From positions 186,001-250,000 of the forward strand of contig NZ_PCOV01000004.1 in the NCBI RefSeq assembly GCF_002979435.1: 64,000 nt of DNA. Direction: 5' to 3'. Source of the DNA: Microbacterium sp. MYb66. Lineage in GTDB: Bacteria > Actinomycetota > Actinomycetes > Actinomycetales > Microbacteriaceae. Under the pieces are notes generated by a model. That model did not search any database, was not told where the DNA came from, and saw only the letters and a list, made by a program, of their open reading frames with translations. The position numbers and the translations under genes were made by a program. Of the stretch, positions 36,017 through 45,021 are shown in pieces (positions within the stretch are counted from its first letter, which is position 1; every line of letters starts with the position of its first letter).

Positions 36017-38178
36017 CGAACCGCCCGTGCGCGGCGCCGCCGCTGGATCAACCCCATGGTCTTATCCTGCAGGTCGATCAGAGGCTTGCCGTTCGCATCC
36101 ACGGCGTGGCGCTCCCAGACGCCTCCGGCGCCGAGGTGCCACGAGGTGGTGCCCGCGTCCATCGCCAGGTCGAAGAACGCCTGGAGCTCCTTGAGGTGTG
36201 CGGGGTCGGTGACGCGCACCAGCGCTTCGACACGACGGTCGAGGTTGCGATGCATCATGTCGGCACTGCCGATGTACACCTGCGGGTCGCCGCCGTTCTC
36301 GAACGCGAAGATGCGCGAGTGCTCCAGGTAGCGGCCGAGGATGCTGCGCACCGTGATGTTGTCGCTGATGCCGTCGAGATCGGTGCGCAGGCTGCAGATG
36401 CCGCGTACCCAGACATCGACCTTCACGCCCGCGGCGCTCGCGCGGTAGAGCGCGTCGATGATCTCCTCGTCGACCATCGAGTTCACCTTGATGCGGATGT
36501 GCGCCGGCACGCCGGCCTCGGCGTTCTTTCGTTCGGCGTCGATCTGGCGGATCAGGCCCTTGCGGAGGTGCAGCGGGGCGACGAGGAGACGCTTGAATTT
36601 CTTCTCGATGGCATAGCCGCTGAGCTCGTTGAACAGGCGCGTCAGGTCCTTGCCCACCTGCGCATCGGCGGTGAACAGGCCGAAGTCCTCGTAGATGCGG
36701 CTGGTCTTCGGGTTGTAGTTGCCGGTGCCGACGTGCGAGTAATGCTGGAGCTTGCCGTCTTCCTCGCGGATCACGAGGGCGAGCTTGCAGTGGGTCTTGA
36801 GCCCCACGAGTCCGTAGACCACGTGCACACCGGCCTTCTCGAGCTTGCGCGCCCAGACGATGTTGTTCGCCTCGTCGAACCGTGCCTTGACCTCGACGAG
36901 CGCCAGCACCTGCTTGCCCGCCTCGGCCGCGTCGATCAGCGCCTGCACGACCGGGCTGTCACCGGATGTGCGGTACAGGGTCTGCTTGATGGCGAGCACG
37001 TGCGGGTCGCGGGCGGCTTGCTCGAGGAACGCCTGCACGCTGGTCGTGAACGACTCGTAGGGGTGGTGCACGAGCACATCCGACTTGCGGATCGCCTTGA
37101 AGATGTCGGCGCGTGCGCTCGAGCCCGCGGGCTGGAAGGCCACCGCGGTGGTGGGTAGGTGCGGCGGGTAGCGCAGGTCCGGCCGATCGATGCGGGAGAG
37201 GTCGAAGAGCCCGCGCAGGTCGAGCGGGCCGGGGAGGCGATAGACCTCCAGGTCGGTGATGTCGAGCTCGCGGACCAGCAGGTCCATCGTCACCTCGTCC
37301 ATGTCGTCCGTGATCTCGAGGCGGATCGGCGGTCCGAATCGACGGCGCAGGAGTTCGGCCTCGAGCGCCTGGATGAGGTTCTCGCTCTCATCCTCCTCGA
37401 TCTCCACGTCTTCGTTGCGGGTGAGGCGGAAGGCGTGGTGGTCGAGAACCTCCATGCCGGGGAACAGATCGCCGAGGTGATTGGCGATGAGCTCCTCCAG
37501 GCGGAGGAATCGCTTGATCTCGCCGCCACCCGGCACCTCGACGAAGCGGGGGAGCATGGGCGGCACCTTGAGACGCGCGAACTCCTGACGCCCCGTGCGG
37601 GCGTTCCGGATGCGGATCGCGAGGTTCAGAGACAACCCGGAGATGTACGGGAACGGATGCGCGGGGTCGACGGCGAGCGGCATCAGCACCGGGAAGACCT
37701 GCAGCTGGAAGTACTCGGAGAGGGACGAGCGCTCGTCGTCGGTGAGCTCGGACCAGTCGGTGATCTCGATGCCGGATTCGGCGAGGGCCGGACGCACGAG
37801 CGAGGTCCAGGCCTCCGCGTGACGCAGCTGCAGCGCGTGGGCCTCGCGGGAGATGTCGGCGAGCGCGTCGACGGGCGAGCGGCCGATGTTGGTCGGCACG
37901 GCGAGCCCCGTCATGATCCGGCGTTTGAGACCGGCGACGCGCACCATGAAGAACTCGTCGAGGTTGCTCGCGAAGATCGCGAGGAAGTTGGCGCGTTCGA
38001 GTTCGGGCAACGACGGATCCTCGGCGAGCTCCAGCACGCGCTGGTTGAACGCGAGCCAGCTCAGCTCGCGGTCCAGGTAGCGGTGGTCGGGGAGCAGGGA
38101 GTCGGGCGACTCGATGGCGTCGAAGTCGTCGTCTTCGGCGTCACCGAGGCCGGCGTCGGCGAGTGCGGGATCGATCAT
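36013..38178 (-). CDS. ppk: Polyphosphate kinase 1
   Basis: A 721-aa PPK1 that makes long-chain polyphosphate from ATP reversibly. It has the N domain start [18 protein letters not shown], a head domain, and catalytic PLD-like domains with His in [20 protein letters not shown] and a second His region [15 protein letters not shown]. Starts at 38187 and 38178 are both possible. 38178 is preferred because TAGATG lies exactly 6 nt before it and no ribosome site is present. A PHO-box-like repeat lies just upstream, so phosphate control is likely. Confidence 0.95.
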   Translation of the reverse strand: MIDPALADAGLGDAEDDDFDAIESPDSLLPDHRYLDRELSWLAFNQRVLELAEDPSLPELERANFLAIFASNLDEFFMVRVAGLKRRIMTGLAVPTNIGRSPVDALADISREAHALQLRHAEAWTSLVRPALAESGIEITDWSELTDDERSSLSEYFQLQVFPVLMPLAVDPAHPFPYISGLSLNLAIRIRNARTGRQEFARLKVPPMLPRFVEVPGGGEIKRFLRLEELIANHLGDLFPGMEVLDHHAFRLTRNEDVEIEEDESENLIQALEAELLRRRFGPPIRLEITDDMDEVTMDLLVRELDITDLEVYRLPGPLDLRGLFDLSRIDRPDLRYPPHLPTTAVAFQPAGSSARADIFKAIRKSDVLVHHPYESFTTSVQAFLEQAARDPHVLAIKQTLYRTSGDSPVVQALIDAAEAGKQVLALVEVKARFDEANNIVWARKLEKAGVHVVYGLVGLKTHCKLALVIREEDGKLQHYSHVGTGNYNPKTSRIYEDFGLFTADAQVGKDLTRLFNELSGYAIEKKFKRLLVAPLHLRKGLIRQIDAERKNAEAGVPAHIRIKVNSMVDEEIIDALYRASAAGVKVDVWVRGICSLRTDLDGISDNITVRSILGRYLEHSRIFAFENGGDPQVYIGSADMMHRNLDRRVEALVRVTDPAHLKELQAFFDLAMDAGTTSWHLGAGGVWERHAVDANGKPLIDLQDKTMGLIQRRRRARAVR

Positions 38179-38196
38179 GGGGTACATCTAAGCACC

Positions 38197-38218
38197 GCGA
38201 GGTGACGCGCGTGTGAAC
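38197..38218 (-). promoter_or_regulatory. PHO-box-like repeat upstream of ppk
   Basis: On the minus strand GTTCACA then, 11 nt later, CGTCACC (6 of 7 and 5 of 7 matches to GTTCACC), in the 51-bp gap between glnR and ppk. Weaker than the pstS site but correctly spaced and placed. Confidence 0.55.
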
Positions 38219-38229
38219 GGAGTCGGCGG

Positions 38230-38913
38230 TCAGTGGGCTCCGACGAGGCTCTCGTCCTCGTTCACGTTGAACCGGTAGCCGACGTTGCGCACCGTGCCGA
38301 TGATCTGCTCCTGGTCGCCGAGCTTCGCCCGGAGCCGTCGCACGTGCACGTCGACCGTGCGGGTACCACCGAAGTAGTCGTAGCCCCAGACCTCGCTGAG
38401 CAGCTGCTCGCGCGTGAACACGCGCGAGGGGTGGGTGGCGAGGAAGTGCAGCAGTTGGAACTCCTTGTAGGTGAGGTCCAGGGGTCGGCCGCGCAGCTTC
38501 GCCGAGTACGACTGCTCGTCGATCGTGACGCCGGATGCCTGCACCCGGGCGGGCTCGGCGACCTCGTCGCGTCGGGCCAGCGCGAGGCGGAGCCGCGCGT
38601 CGATCTCGGCGGGGCCGGCGGTGACGAGGAGGACGTCATCGATGCCCCACTCGCCGGACAGTGCGCTCATACCCCCCTCGGTGACGACGAGGAGCAGCGG
38701 CGCGTCCTGACCGGTCGCCCGCAGCAGACGGCACAGCGACTTCGCGCCGACGAGATCATGGCGACCGTCGACGATGACGACGTCGTAGTCGGGAGCGTTG
38801 ATCAGCTGTGCCGGTTCCGCCGGAATCTGGCGCGCACGATGGCTCAGCAGCTCAAGGGCGGGCAGCACCTGCTCCGAGAGCGAAGCGTTGGTCAGTACCA
38901 GCACCTGGGCCAC
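38230..38913 (-). CDS. glnR: GlnR-type orphan response regulator (nitrogen control)
   Basis: A 227-aa OmpR-family regulator with a degenerate receiver domain (about residues 1-115, [16 protein letters not shown] and [19 protein letters not shown]). Its C-terminal winged helix (about 130-220) has [23 protein letters not shown]. This matches actinobacterial GlnR, the global nitrogen regulator, which has no cognate kinase. A GTG start at 38913 is chosen over 38919 because AGGAG then has 5-nt spacing. It lies directly upstream of ppk, linking nitrogen and phosphate genes. Confidence 0.88.
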   Translation of the reverse strand: MAQVLVLTNASLSEQVLPALELLSHRARQIPAEPAQLINAPDYDVVIVDGRHDLVGAKSLCRLLRATGQDAPLLLVVTEGGMSALSGEWGIDDVLLVTAGPAEIDARLRLALARRDEVAEPARVQASGVTIDEQSYSAKLRGRPLDLTYKEFQLLHFLATHPSRVFTREQLLSEVWGYDYFGGTRTVDVHVRRLRAKLGDQEQIIGTVRNVGYRFNVNEDESLVGAH

Positions 38914-38985
38914 GCGCACTCCTCACCGACGCGGATCGACGTCGTGCCGCCATGATACCGGGAGCTGATGCGCAACAATGGTGTC

Positions 38986-39276
38986 ATGACGGATCCAGCA
39001 CTCGCACCGCGCAACGCGTTCGTCGGTGTGATCGGCGTGTGGGCCGCGGCTTTCGTCGCGACCGTCGCGATCGGCATCTTCGTGCCCGAGGAATGGCGCG
39101 TCCCGTGGCTGCTCGTCGGCTTCGGCGGCATCGTGCTGCTGTCGTTCGCGGTGCAGCTCTGGTACGGACGGACGCAGGGCTTCATCTTCCGGGTGGCGAG
39201 CAGTGTCACCGGCGCCCTGCTGCTGATGGGCCTCATCTCGATCGGGTTCGGCCTCGCTGCGCTGATCCCGTCCTGA
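38986..39276 (+). CDS. Small membrane protein of unknown function
   Basis: A 96-aa protein with three predicted membrane helices (about residues 11-32, 38-60 and 70-93). No known family function. Two starts are possible, 38968 and 38986; the second is chosen because AACAAT lies exactly 6 nt before it, matching the leaderless pattern of many neighbours. It heads a run of four same-strand genes ending in ygfZ. Confidence 0.72.
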   Translation: MTDPALAPRNAFVGVIGVWAAAFVATVAIGIFVPEEWRVPWLLVGFGGIVLLSFAVQLWYGRTQGFIFRVASSVTGALLLMGLISIGFGLAALIPS

Positions 39277-39304
39277 CGCGGTCACGAGCGGTAAGGTGGA
39301 GCAC

Positions 39305-39418
39305 ATGGACCTCATGGCGCTCGAAATCTTCTTCATCGGCCTGCTGGGCCTCGCGAGCCTGGCTATCGTGTTCGTCTCGGCAGTGGTGCTTCGCAACCTC
39401 TTCCGCGGCCAGCGCTGA
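39305..39418 (+). CDS. 37-aa single-helix membrane microprotein
   Basis: A short ORF starting MDLMALEIFFIGLLGLASL, with one hydrophobic helix (about residues 6-29) and a basic tail ending RNLFRGQR. AAGGTGGA lies 4 nt before the ATG, and the gene fits tightly between the small membrane protein and the nitrobindin-like gene (7-bp gap). No family recognised. The good ribosome site, codon use and operon position support it being real. Confidence 0.65.
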   Translation: MDLMALEIFFIGLLGLASLAIVFVSAVVLRNLFRGQR

Positions 39419-39425
39419 CGCGATC

Positions 39426-40028
39426 GTGCTCGAGCTGCCCACCGACCTCCCCGCCGACCTCGCGCCCTTCGCGTGGTTGATCGGCGTGTGGGAGGGGACC
39501 GGAGTCATCGACTACCCCGTGGGCGATGAGCGTCTGCAGGGCGAGTTCGCGCACCGGATCAGCTTCAGCCACGACGGCGGCCCGTTCCTCAACTACTCGG
39601 GAACCGCGACGTTCCTCACCGAAGACGGTGCTCCGGCGACCGCGCTGCTCGCCGAGACCGGTTTCTGGCGGCTCGCACGCCCGGCGACCGAAGCGGATCC
39701 CGGTCCGGCCCTGCTTCCGCCGACTGCCACCCCGGTGACCCGTACCGTCGACGACGTCGAGGAGCTGCGCGCGCCGAGCGGCGGATTCCCGATCGAGGTC
39801 TCGCTCGCACACGCCGACGGCGCGCTCGAGCTGTACATCGGCGAGATCAACGGCCCCCGCATCGACATCGGCTCCGATGCCGTCGTGCGCAGTGCCGGAG
39901 CGAAGGTGCACACGGCCTCGTCGCGCATGTACGGCCTCGTGGACCACCACCTGCTGTGGGCGTGGGACATCGCCGCCCTCGGCACGCCGCTGCGTTCCCA
40001 CGCCTCGGCGCGGCTGGCCAAGGTCTGA
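39426..40028 (+). CDS. Nitrobindin-like (FABP-like, DUF1794) heme-binding protein
   Basis: A 200-aa beta-barrel protein with the nitrobindin signature GVWEGTGVIDYP (GxWxGxG) and the C-terminal segment GLVDHHLLWAWDI. Known members bind ferric heme in a 10-stranded barrel and isomerise peroxynitrite to nitrate. The GTG start at 39426 gives the family length; an in-frame extension upstream would cross two other genes. It lies one base before ygfZ, suggesting coupled translation. Confidence 0.88.
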   Translation: MLELPTDLPADLAPFAWLIGVWEGTGVIDYPVGDERLQGEFAHRISFSHDGGPFLNYSGTATFLTEDGAPATALLAETGFWRLARPATEADPGPALLPPTATPVTRTVDDVEELRAPSGGFPIEVSLAHADGALELYIGEINGPRIDIGSDAVVRSAGAKVHTASSRMYGLVDHHLLWAWDIAALGTPLRSHASARLAKV

Positions 40029-40029
40029 C

Positions 40030-41160
40030 ATGACCGGTTTCGGCCAGATCGACGGCGTCGTCTCCGACGGCGACCTGATCAGTCACTTCGGCGACGCCTT
40101 CCGGGAGCAGCGACGTCTCGCCGACGGTGCGGCCCTCGCGCCTCTCGGTGACAGGACCGTGATCGAGGTCGCCGGCCCGGAACGATTGAGCTGGCTCGAT
40201 TCGATCACCTCGCAGGCGGTCGGCCGTCTCGCCCCCGGCGAGAGCACGGAGCTCCTGGTGCTCGACCCGCAGGGTCGCGTCGAGCACGCGGCCGGCGTCC
40301 TCGACGACGGAGCATCCACCTGGCTCATCGCCGACTCCGGCGACGCCGAGGCGCTCGCCGGATGGCTGACGCGCATGAAGTTCCGCACGCAGGCCACGGT
40401 CGACGTCCGCTCCGACCTCGCTCTGGTCGGCTACATCGACGGGGGAGCGGTCGCATCGACGGCATCCGCAGCGGCGTACGCACCGCACGGCGTGCCTCTG
40501 GTCTGGGCGGACCCCTGGCAGCGGATCAGCGCGGGAGGGCACCAATACGCCCAGGTCGCCGAGCATCCCGCCGCCGACTTCGCCTGGCGGGTCGCGCTCC
40601 TGACGACCGAGTCGGCGGATGCTCTCGCCGCGTCGCTCGATCACGACGCACTCGCCGGCCTCCTCGCCGCCGAAGCGCTGCGTGTCGCGGCCTGGCGCCC
40701 GCGCTGGACGACCGAGGTCGATGAACGTTCCCTCCCGCACGAGTCGGACTGGATCCGCAGCGCGGTGCACCTGAGCAAGGGCTGCTACCGCGGGCAGGAG
40801 ACGGTCGCCAAGGTGCACAACCTCGGGCACCCGCCTCGCCGCCTCGCCGCGCTCCACCTCGACGGCAGCGATGCGGTCCTCCCGGAGCCTGGAGCGCCGG
40901 TGTTCGTCGGCGACGACGAGGTGGGGCACCTCACCTCGGTGGCTCGCCATCACGAAGACGGTCCGATCGCGCTCGCGATCCTGTCCCGACGTGCTCCGAT
41001 CGGCGACCTCGTCGTGCGTGCCGACGGCATCGACATCGCCGCATCCCAGCAGGTGATCGTGCCGGCCGATGCCGGAGCCACGGCAGACGTCCCGCGCCTC
41101 ACTCGGTTGTCGCGGCGTCCCTCCGCGCCGGATCCCCGCGACTCCGGCGCCGAAGTCTGA
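40030..41160 (+). CDS. ygfZ: YgfZ/GcvT-family folate-binding Fe-S maintenance protein
   Basis: A 376-aa tetrahydrofolate-binding protein. The defining KGCYRGQE motif (about residue 252) has the functional Cys. The N-terminal GcvT-like region (ERLSWLDSITSQAVGRLAPG) and a C-terminal barrel are present. In E. coli YgfZ supports Fe-S cluster assembly for enzymes such as MiaB under oxidative stress. The ATG lies one base past the preceding stop. Confidence 0.92.
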   Translation: MTGFGQIDGVVSDGDLISHFGDAFREQRRLADGAALAPLGDRTVIEVAGPERLSWLDSITSQAVGRLAPGESTELLVLDPQGRVEHAAGVLDDGASTWLIADSGDAEALAGWLTRMKFRTQATVDVRSDLALVGYIDGGAVASTASAAAYAPHGVPLVWADPWQRISAGGHQYAQVAEHPAADFAWRVALLTTESADALAASLDHDALAGLLAAEALRVAAWRPRWTTEVDERSLPHESDWIRSAVHLSKGCYRGQETVAKVHNLGHPPRRLAALHLDGSDAVLPEPGAPVFVGDDEVGHLTSVARHHEDGPIALAILSRRAPIGDLVVRADGIDIAASQQVIVPADAGATADVPRLTRLSRRPSAPDPRDSGAEV

Positions 41161-41162
41161 AC

Positions 41163-41990
41163 TCAGTCCGATCGCGGAGCGACGGCCTCCCAGGGCAGCG
41201 TGAGCTCGCCCAGGCGCCACCGCGAACGACCGCCGAGGATCGGCCAGCGCTGCTCTCGCAGCGCGGTCACCGCGGCCAGGAAGCGCTGCGTGGCTCCGAA
41301 GGTCGAAAGCGGCGCCGCCCTGTCCCATTCGCGGTCGAGATCGACGAGGAGCGCGTGGATCCTCTCACCGGGGACATTGCGGTGGATCAACGCCTTCGGC
41401 AGCCGCTCCGCGACGATGCTCGGGTGATCGAGGTCGGCGAGCCGGAGCGAGATCGTGAACCTCAGCGGGACGGCGTGCGCATCGACGTCGATCCAGCTCG
41501 AGACGCGGCCGATCTCGTCGCAGGTCCCCTCGAACAGCAAGCCGCCAGAGGCCAGCCGCGACGTCATCCGGCTCCACGCGTCCGGAACGTCCTGCTCGTC
41601 GTATTGCCGGAGTACGTTCATGGCGCGGATCACCGCGGCCTTCCGTCCGTCGGGAAGGGGGACCTCGAATCCGCCACGTGCGAAGGAGACCGGCAGATCG
41701 GGAGCGAAAGGCGTGCGTCCGGCGCGCACCTCGGCGAGCTGTGCGTCGGCGGTGGCGACACGGGCGGGATCGATCTCGAGGCCGCGGACCTCGACGTCGT
41801 CACGCACCCGCACGAGGCGCGTCGCCAGCTCGAACGCCGTCACGCCGCTGGCGCCGTAGCCGAGATCGACGACCAGGGGATCGGATGCCCGACGCAGGGC
41901 GTGGCTGGCTGCGATCCAGCGATCGTTTCGCCGCAGTCGGTTCGTCCCCGTGGTGCCGCGAGTCGGCCGGCCGAGGGGAGATGACGCCAT
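41163..41990 (-). CDS. Class I SAM-dependent methyltransferase-like protein
   Basis: A 275-aa Rossmann-fold methyltransferase. Motif I is VVDLGYGASGVTAFELA, the acidic residue is in EVRGLEIDPARV, and VIRAMNVLRQYDEQDV sits in the motif IV region. The substrate is unknown. The start at 41990 begins the compact product MASSPLGRPTRG with GGGAGG about 9 nt upstream. Convergent with ygfZ and divergent from gpmA. Confidence 0.8.
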   Translation of the reverse strand: MASSPLGRPTRGTTGTNRLRRNDRWIAASHALRRASDPLVVDLGYGASGVTAFELATRLVRVRDDVEVRGLEIDPARVATADAQLAEVRAGRTPFAPDLPVSFARGGFEVPLPDGRKAAVIRAMNVLRQYDEQDVPDAWSRMTSRLASGGLLFEGTCDEIGRVSSWIDVDAHAVPLRFTISLRLADLDHPSIVAERLPKALIHRNVPGERIHALLVDLDREWDRAAPLSTFGATQRFLAAVTALREQRWPILGGRSRWRLGELTLPWEAVAPRSD

Positions 41991-42048
41991 GTCTCCATCC
42001 TCCCAGCATCCGACTCGGGCATCGGCGCCGGATGGATAAACTGGCGGC

Positions 42049-42798
42049 ATGACTGCGACGCGCACCCTCATCCTGCTCCGCCACGGCCGGAGCGAATGGA
42101 ACGAACTGAACCTGTTCACCGGTTGGGTGGACGTCCGCCTCAACGAGCAGGGCGAGAAGGAGGCACGCCGCGGCGGCGAGCTGCTCGCCGAGTCCGGCAT
42201 CCTGCCCGACGTGCTGCACACCTCGCTGCTGAGCCGTGCGATCCAGACGGCGAACATCGCGCTCGACGCCGCCGACCGGCTCTGGATCCCGGTGACCCGC
42301 TCCTGGCGGCTCAACGAGCGCCACTACGGTGCTCTCCAGGGCAAGGACAAGGCGCAGACGCTCGAGGAGTTCGGCCCCGAGCAGTTCCAGCTGTGGCGCC
42401 GTTCGTTCGACGTGCCGCCGCCCGTGCTGGACGACGACAGCGAGTTCAGCCAGGTGAACGACGTCCGTTACGCGGGTATCGATGGCGAGGTGCCGCGCAC
42501 CGAGTCGCTCAAGCTCGTTATCGACCGCCTGCTGCCCTACTGGGAGAACGCGATCGTGCCCGACCTCGAGGCGGGCAAGACGGTGCTCGTGACCGCACAC
42601 GGCAACTCGCTCCGTGGTCTCGTGAAGCACCTCGAGGGCATCAGCGACGAGGACATCGCCGAGCTCAACATCCCGACCGGCATCCCTCTGATCTACGAGC
42701 TGGACGAGAACAACGTCCCGACCGGTCCCGGCCGCTACCTCGACCCCGAAGCCGCCGCCGCCGGTGCCGCCGCCGTCGCTGCGCAGGGCAAGAAGTAG
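42049..42798 (+). CDS. gpmA: 2,3-bisphosphoglycerate-dependent phosphoglycerate mutase
   Basis: A 249-aa dPGM interconverting 3- and 2-phosphoglycerate in glycolysis. The phospho-acceptor is in [10 protein letters not shown] (His12), with [13 protein letters not shown] and [10 protein letters not shown]. Length and motifs are typical. TAAACT lies exactly 6 nt before the ATG, indicating a leaderless mRNA. It sits beside phoU and senX3-regX3, as gpm1 does in mycobacteria. Confidence 0.96.
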   Translation: MTATRTLILLRHGRSEWNELNLFTGWVDVRLNEQGEKEARRGGELLAESGILPDVLHTSLLSRAIQTANIALDAADRLWIPVTRSWRLNERHYGALQGKDKAQTLEEFGPEQFQLWRRSFDVPPPVLDDDSEFSQVNDVRYAGIDGEVPRTESLKLVIDRLLPYWENAIVPDLEAGKTVLVTAHGNSLRGLVKHLEGISDEDIAELNIPTGIPLIYELDENNVPTGPGRYLDPEAAAAGAAAVAAQGKK

Positions 42799-42814
42799 AC
42801 TCCTCCGCGCGAGC

Positions 42815-42852
42815 GACGAAGCCCCCGGTGCATTCGCACCGGGGGCTTCGTC
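42815..42852. terminator. Bidirectional terminator between gpmA and phoU
   Basis: A perfect 17-bp stem (42815-42831 with 42836-42852) with a 4-nt loop, in the 70-bp gap between the convergent genes. Confidence 0.88.
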
Positions 42853-42868
42853 ATGGACCTCTGCGAGG

Positions 42869-43579
42869 TCAGGCGTGTCCGAGCTCCTGCTGCTCGAGTT
42901 CCTGCTGCTCGACCGCGAGGGGGATGTCCTCCTCCTCGACGGCCCAGTCGCCGGTCGCGAGATAGACGACCTTCTTCGCGACGGCCACCGCGTGGTCGGC
43001 GAAGCGCTCGTGGTAGCGGCTGGCGAGCGTGGCGTCGACGGTCGCCGTGGCCTCGCCCTTCCAGTTGTCGCTGAGCACCTTCTCGAAGACCGTGGCGTGC
43101 AGCTCGTCGACGTCGTCGTCCGCATTGCGGATCGCGTCGGCGAAGCGCAGGTCCTGGGTGCGCAGCAGCTCGGAGAGCGTGCGAGCGACCTCGACGTCGA
43201 GCTCGCCCATCTTCACGAACGTGCCCTTGAGGCCCTTCGGGATGGCGCGCTCGGGGAAGCGGAGGCGGGCGAGCTGGGCGATGTGCTCGGACATGTCGCC
43301 CATGCGCTCGAGCGAAGCGCTCACGCGCAGTGCCGTGACGACGATGCGCAGGTCGCGAGCGACGGGCTGCTGGCGGGCGAGGATCTCGATGGCCTGCTCG
43401 TCGAGCGCGACTGCCAGCTCGTCGATCTTGGCGTCATCGGCGATGACCTCCTCGGCCAGGGCGACGTCGCTGGTCGCGAAGGCGCGGGTCGCCTTGTCGA
43501 TCGAGACGGTGACGAGGTCCGCGATCTCGACGAGGCGGGACTGCAGGTCCTCGAGGGACTGGTGGAAGACTTCGCGCAT
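42869..43579 (-). CDS. phoU: Phosphate signalling protein PhoU
   Basis: A 236-aa helical protein with two PhoU repeats, each containing the E/D-rich metal-binding motif (LARQQPVARDLRIVVTALRVSASLERMGD and the second-half ASRYHERFADHAVAVAKKVVYL). It represses the phosphate response through the Pst transporter and the sensor kinase. The ATG at 43579 is chosen because the product begins MREVFHQSLEDLQ as in relatives; a TTG at 43591 is possible. A three-unit PHO box lies upstream. Divergent from senX3. Confidence 0.94.
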   Translation of the reverse strand: MREVFHQSLEDLQSRLVEIADLVTVSIDKATRAFATSDVALAEEVIADDAKIDELAVALDEQAIEILARQQPVARDLRIVVTALRVSASLERMGDMSEHIAQLARLRFPERAIPKGLKGTFVKMGELDVEVARTLSELLRTQDLRFADAIRNADDDVDELHATVFEKVLSDNWKGEATATVDATLASRYHERFADHAVAVAKKVVYLATGDWAVEEEDIPLAVEQQELEQQELGHA

Positions 43580-43681
43580 GTTGGGGCGCAACCTTTCATT
43601 CGGATCTCGGCTGGGTCAGCACGAGACGGCGGGTCGTCCGCACGAGAGAGCAGGTCTGCGCTCCCGCACAGGCCCGAAGCG

Positions 43682-43725
43682 ATTGTCTGCCTCGAAGGTT
43701 AACGAACGGTGCCCAGCACGTGAAT
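43682..43725 (-). promoter_or_regulatory. Three-unit PHO box and -10 of phoU
   Basis: On the minus strand ATTCACG, GGGCACC and GTTAACC (43725-43719, 43714-43708, 43703-43697) are spaced exactly 11 nt apart, with 5, 5 and 6 of 7 matches to GTTCACC. A -10-like GACAAT follows at 43687-43682. It probably binds RegX3 to activate phoU, and it lies about 60-90 bp upstream of the senX3 start. Confidence 0.7.
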
Positions 43726-43797
43726 AGTACTTCTCGCCTTGCCGTCAGGGCGCGGAAACCCGCCGATGTCGCGGTGAACGCACTCTACGCTTAGGTC

Positions 43798-45021
43798 ATG
43801 ACCTTGCCGCAGCTCGCGCTGTCTTCCCTCGCCATCGGGGTGGTGATCGGCGTCGGCCTCTCCCTTCTCGTGGTGTGGGCGTACCGTGCGAGGGCGAGGG
43901 TGCAGGAGGAGACGTCGCTGGCGATCCCCACCGGCATCACCGATGTGCTGCGCAGCATGGATGACGCCGCGGCCATCGTCGACACGTCCGGTCTGGTGCT
44001 CGCCGCATCGCAGGCGGCCAGTCGCTTCGGCATCGAGGTCGGCGCGACGCTCGACAACCCGGAGCTTCGCCATCTGGTGCGCGGCGTCCGAGCATCCGGG
44101 GGCTCGGTCACGGAATCGATGCGCATCACCCGCGGCGGACTCAGCCTCGACCCGCGCCTGGTGTCGGCGCGGGCGAGCGTGATCGGGGCACGCCTGGTGC
44201 TGCTGATCATCCGTGACGTCACCGAGCAGGAGCGCCTGGACCAGATGCGCCGTGACTTCGTGGCGAACACCAGCCACGAGCTGAAGACCCCGGTGGGGGC
44301 CGTGAGTCTCCTCGCGGAAGCGATCGAATCCGCGGCCGACGATCCCGCTCAGGTCCGGATCTTCGCGGCGCGCATCTCGGCGGAAGCCGGCCGGCTCGGC
44401 CAGCTCACCGGACGCATCATGAGCCTCTCCCGGCTCCAGGCCGAGGACGGGCTGACCGAGGTCGCCCCGCTCGCGATCGACGAGGTCATCGCCTCCTCCA
44501 TCGAAGCCCACGTCGTGCAGGCCGATTCGGCCGGAGTCGAACTCGCCCGCGGAGGTGACCGCGGAGTCTGGGTGCGCGGCGATGCGCAGATCCTGATCGA
44601 AGCGGTCGGCAATCTCATCGCCAACGCCATCGTGTACTCGCCTCGTGGCTCTCGCGTCGGAGTCGGCGTGCGCGCGGAGGGGGGAGTGGTCGAGATCGCG
44701 GTCTCCGATCAGGGCATCGGCATCGCCGAACCCGATCGGGAGCGAATCTTCGAGCGCTTCTACCGCGCCGATGAGGCGCGCTCGCGGCGGACCGGGGGCA
44801 CCGGCCTCGGGCTGTCCATCGTCAAACACGCCACCCAGCGGCACGGCGGCGAAGTGCGGCTGTGGTCCCGCCCCGGTCGCGGCTCGACATTCACCATCCG
44901 ACTTCCGCGTATCGACGCCCCCGACAACATCGATGCGGACAAGAAGAGCAAGAAGAAGCGCGCGCGCAAGGCGGCCAAGGCCGCGGCATCCGCCCGCGTC
45001 CGAAACGGAGAGAGAGCATGA
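43798..45021 (+). CDS. senX3: Phosphate-sensing histidine kinase SenX3 (PhoR)
   Basis: A 407-aa sensor kinase with one N-terminal membrane helix (about residues 7-29), a PAS-like region (about 45-140), and a HisKA domain with phospho-acceptor His160 in NTSHELKTP. The HATPase domain (about 255-380) shows N box ANAIVYSP, SDQGIGIAE and TGGTGLGLSIVKH. A Lys/Arg/Ala-rich tail ends the protein. It controls the phosphate regulon with RegX3. TACGCT lies exactly 6 nt before the ATG (leaderless). Its stop overlaps the regX3 start (ATGA). Confidence 0.94.
   Translation: MTLPQLALSSLAIGVVIGVGLSLLVVWAYRARARVQEETSLAIPTGITDVLRSMDDAAAIVDTSGLVLAASQAASRFGIEVGATLDNPELRHLVRGVRASGGSVTESMRITRGGLSLDPRLVSARASVIGARLVLLIIRDVTEQERLDQMRRDFVANTSHELKTPVGAVSLLAEAIESAADDPAQVRIFAARISAEAGRLGQLTGRIMSLSRLQAEDGLTEVAPLAIDEVIASSIEAHVVQADSAGVELARGGDRGVWVRGDAQILIEAVGNLIANAIVYSPRGSRVGVGVRAEGGVVEIAVSDQGIGIAEPDRERIFERFYRADEARSRRTGGTGLGLSIVKHATQRHGGEVRLWSRPGRGSTFTIRLPRIDAPDNIDADKKSKKKRARKAAKAAASARVRNGERA

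Noticed and set aside
36106..38205. Two long open frames antisense to ppk
   Set aside because: Mirror frames of ppk; no recognisable domain and no start signals.
43773..43779. Single inverted GTTCACC just before senX3
   Set aside because: The flanking 11-nt positions do not match; kept apart from the regular three-unit site at 43697-43725.
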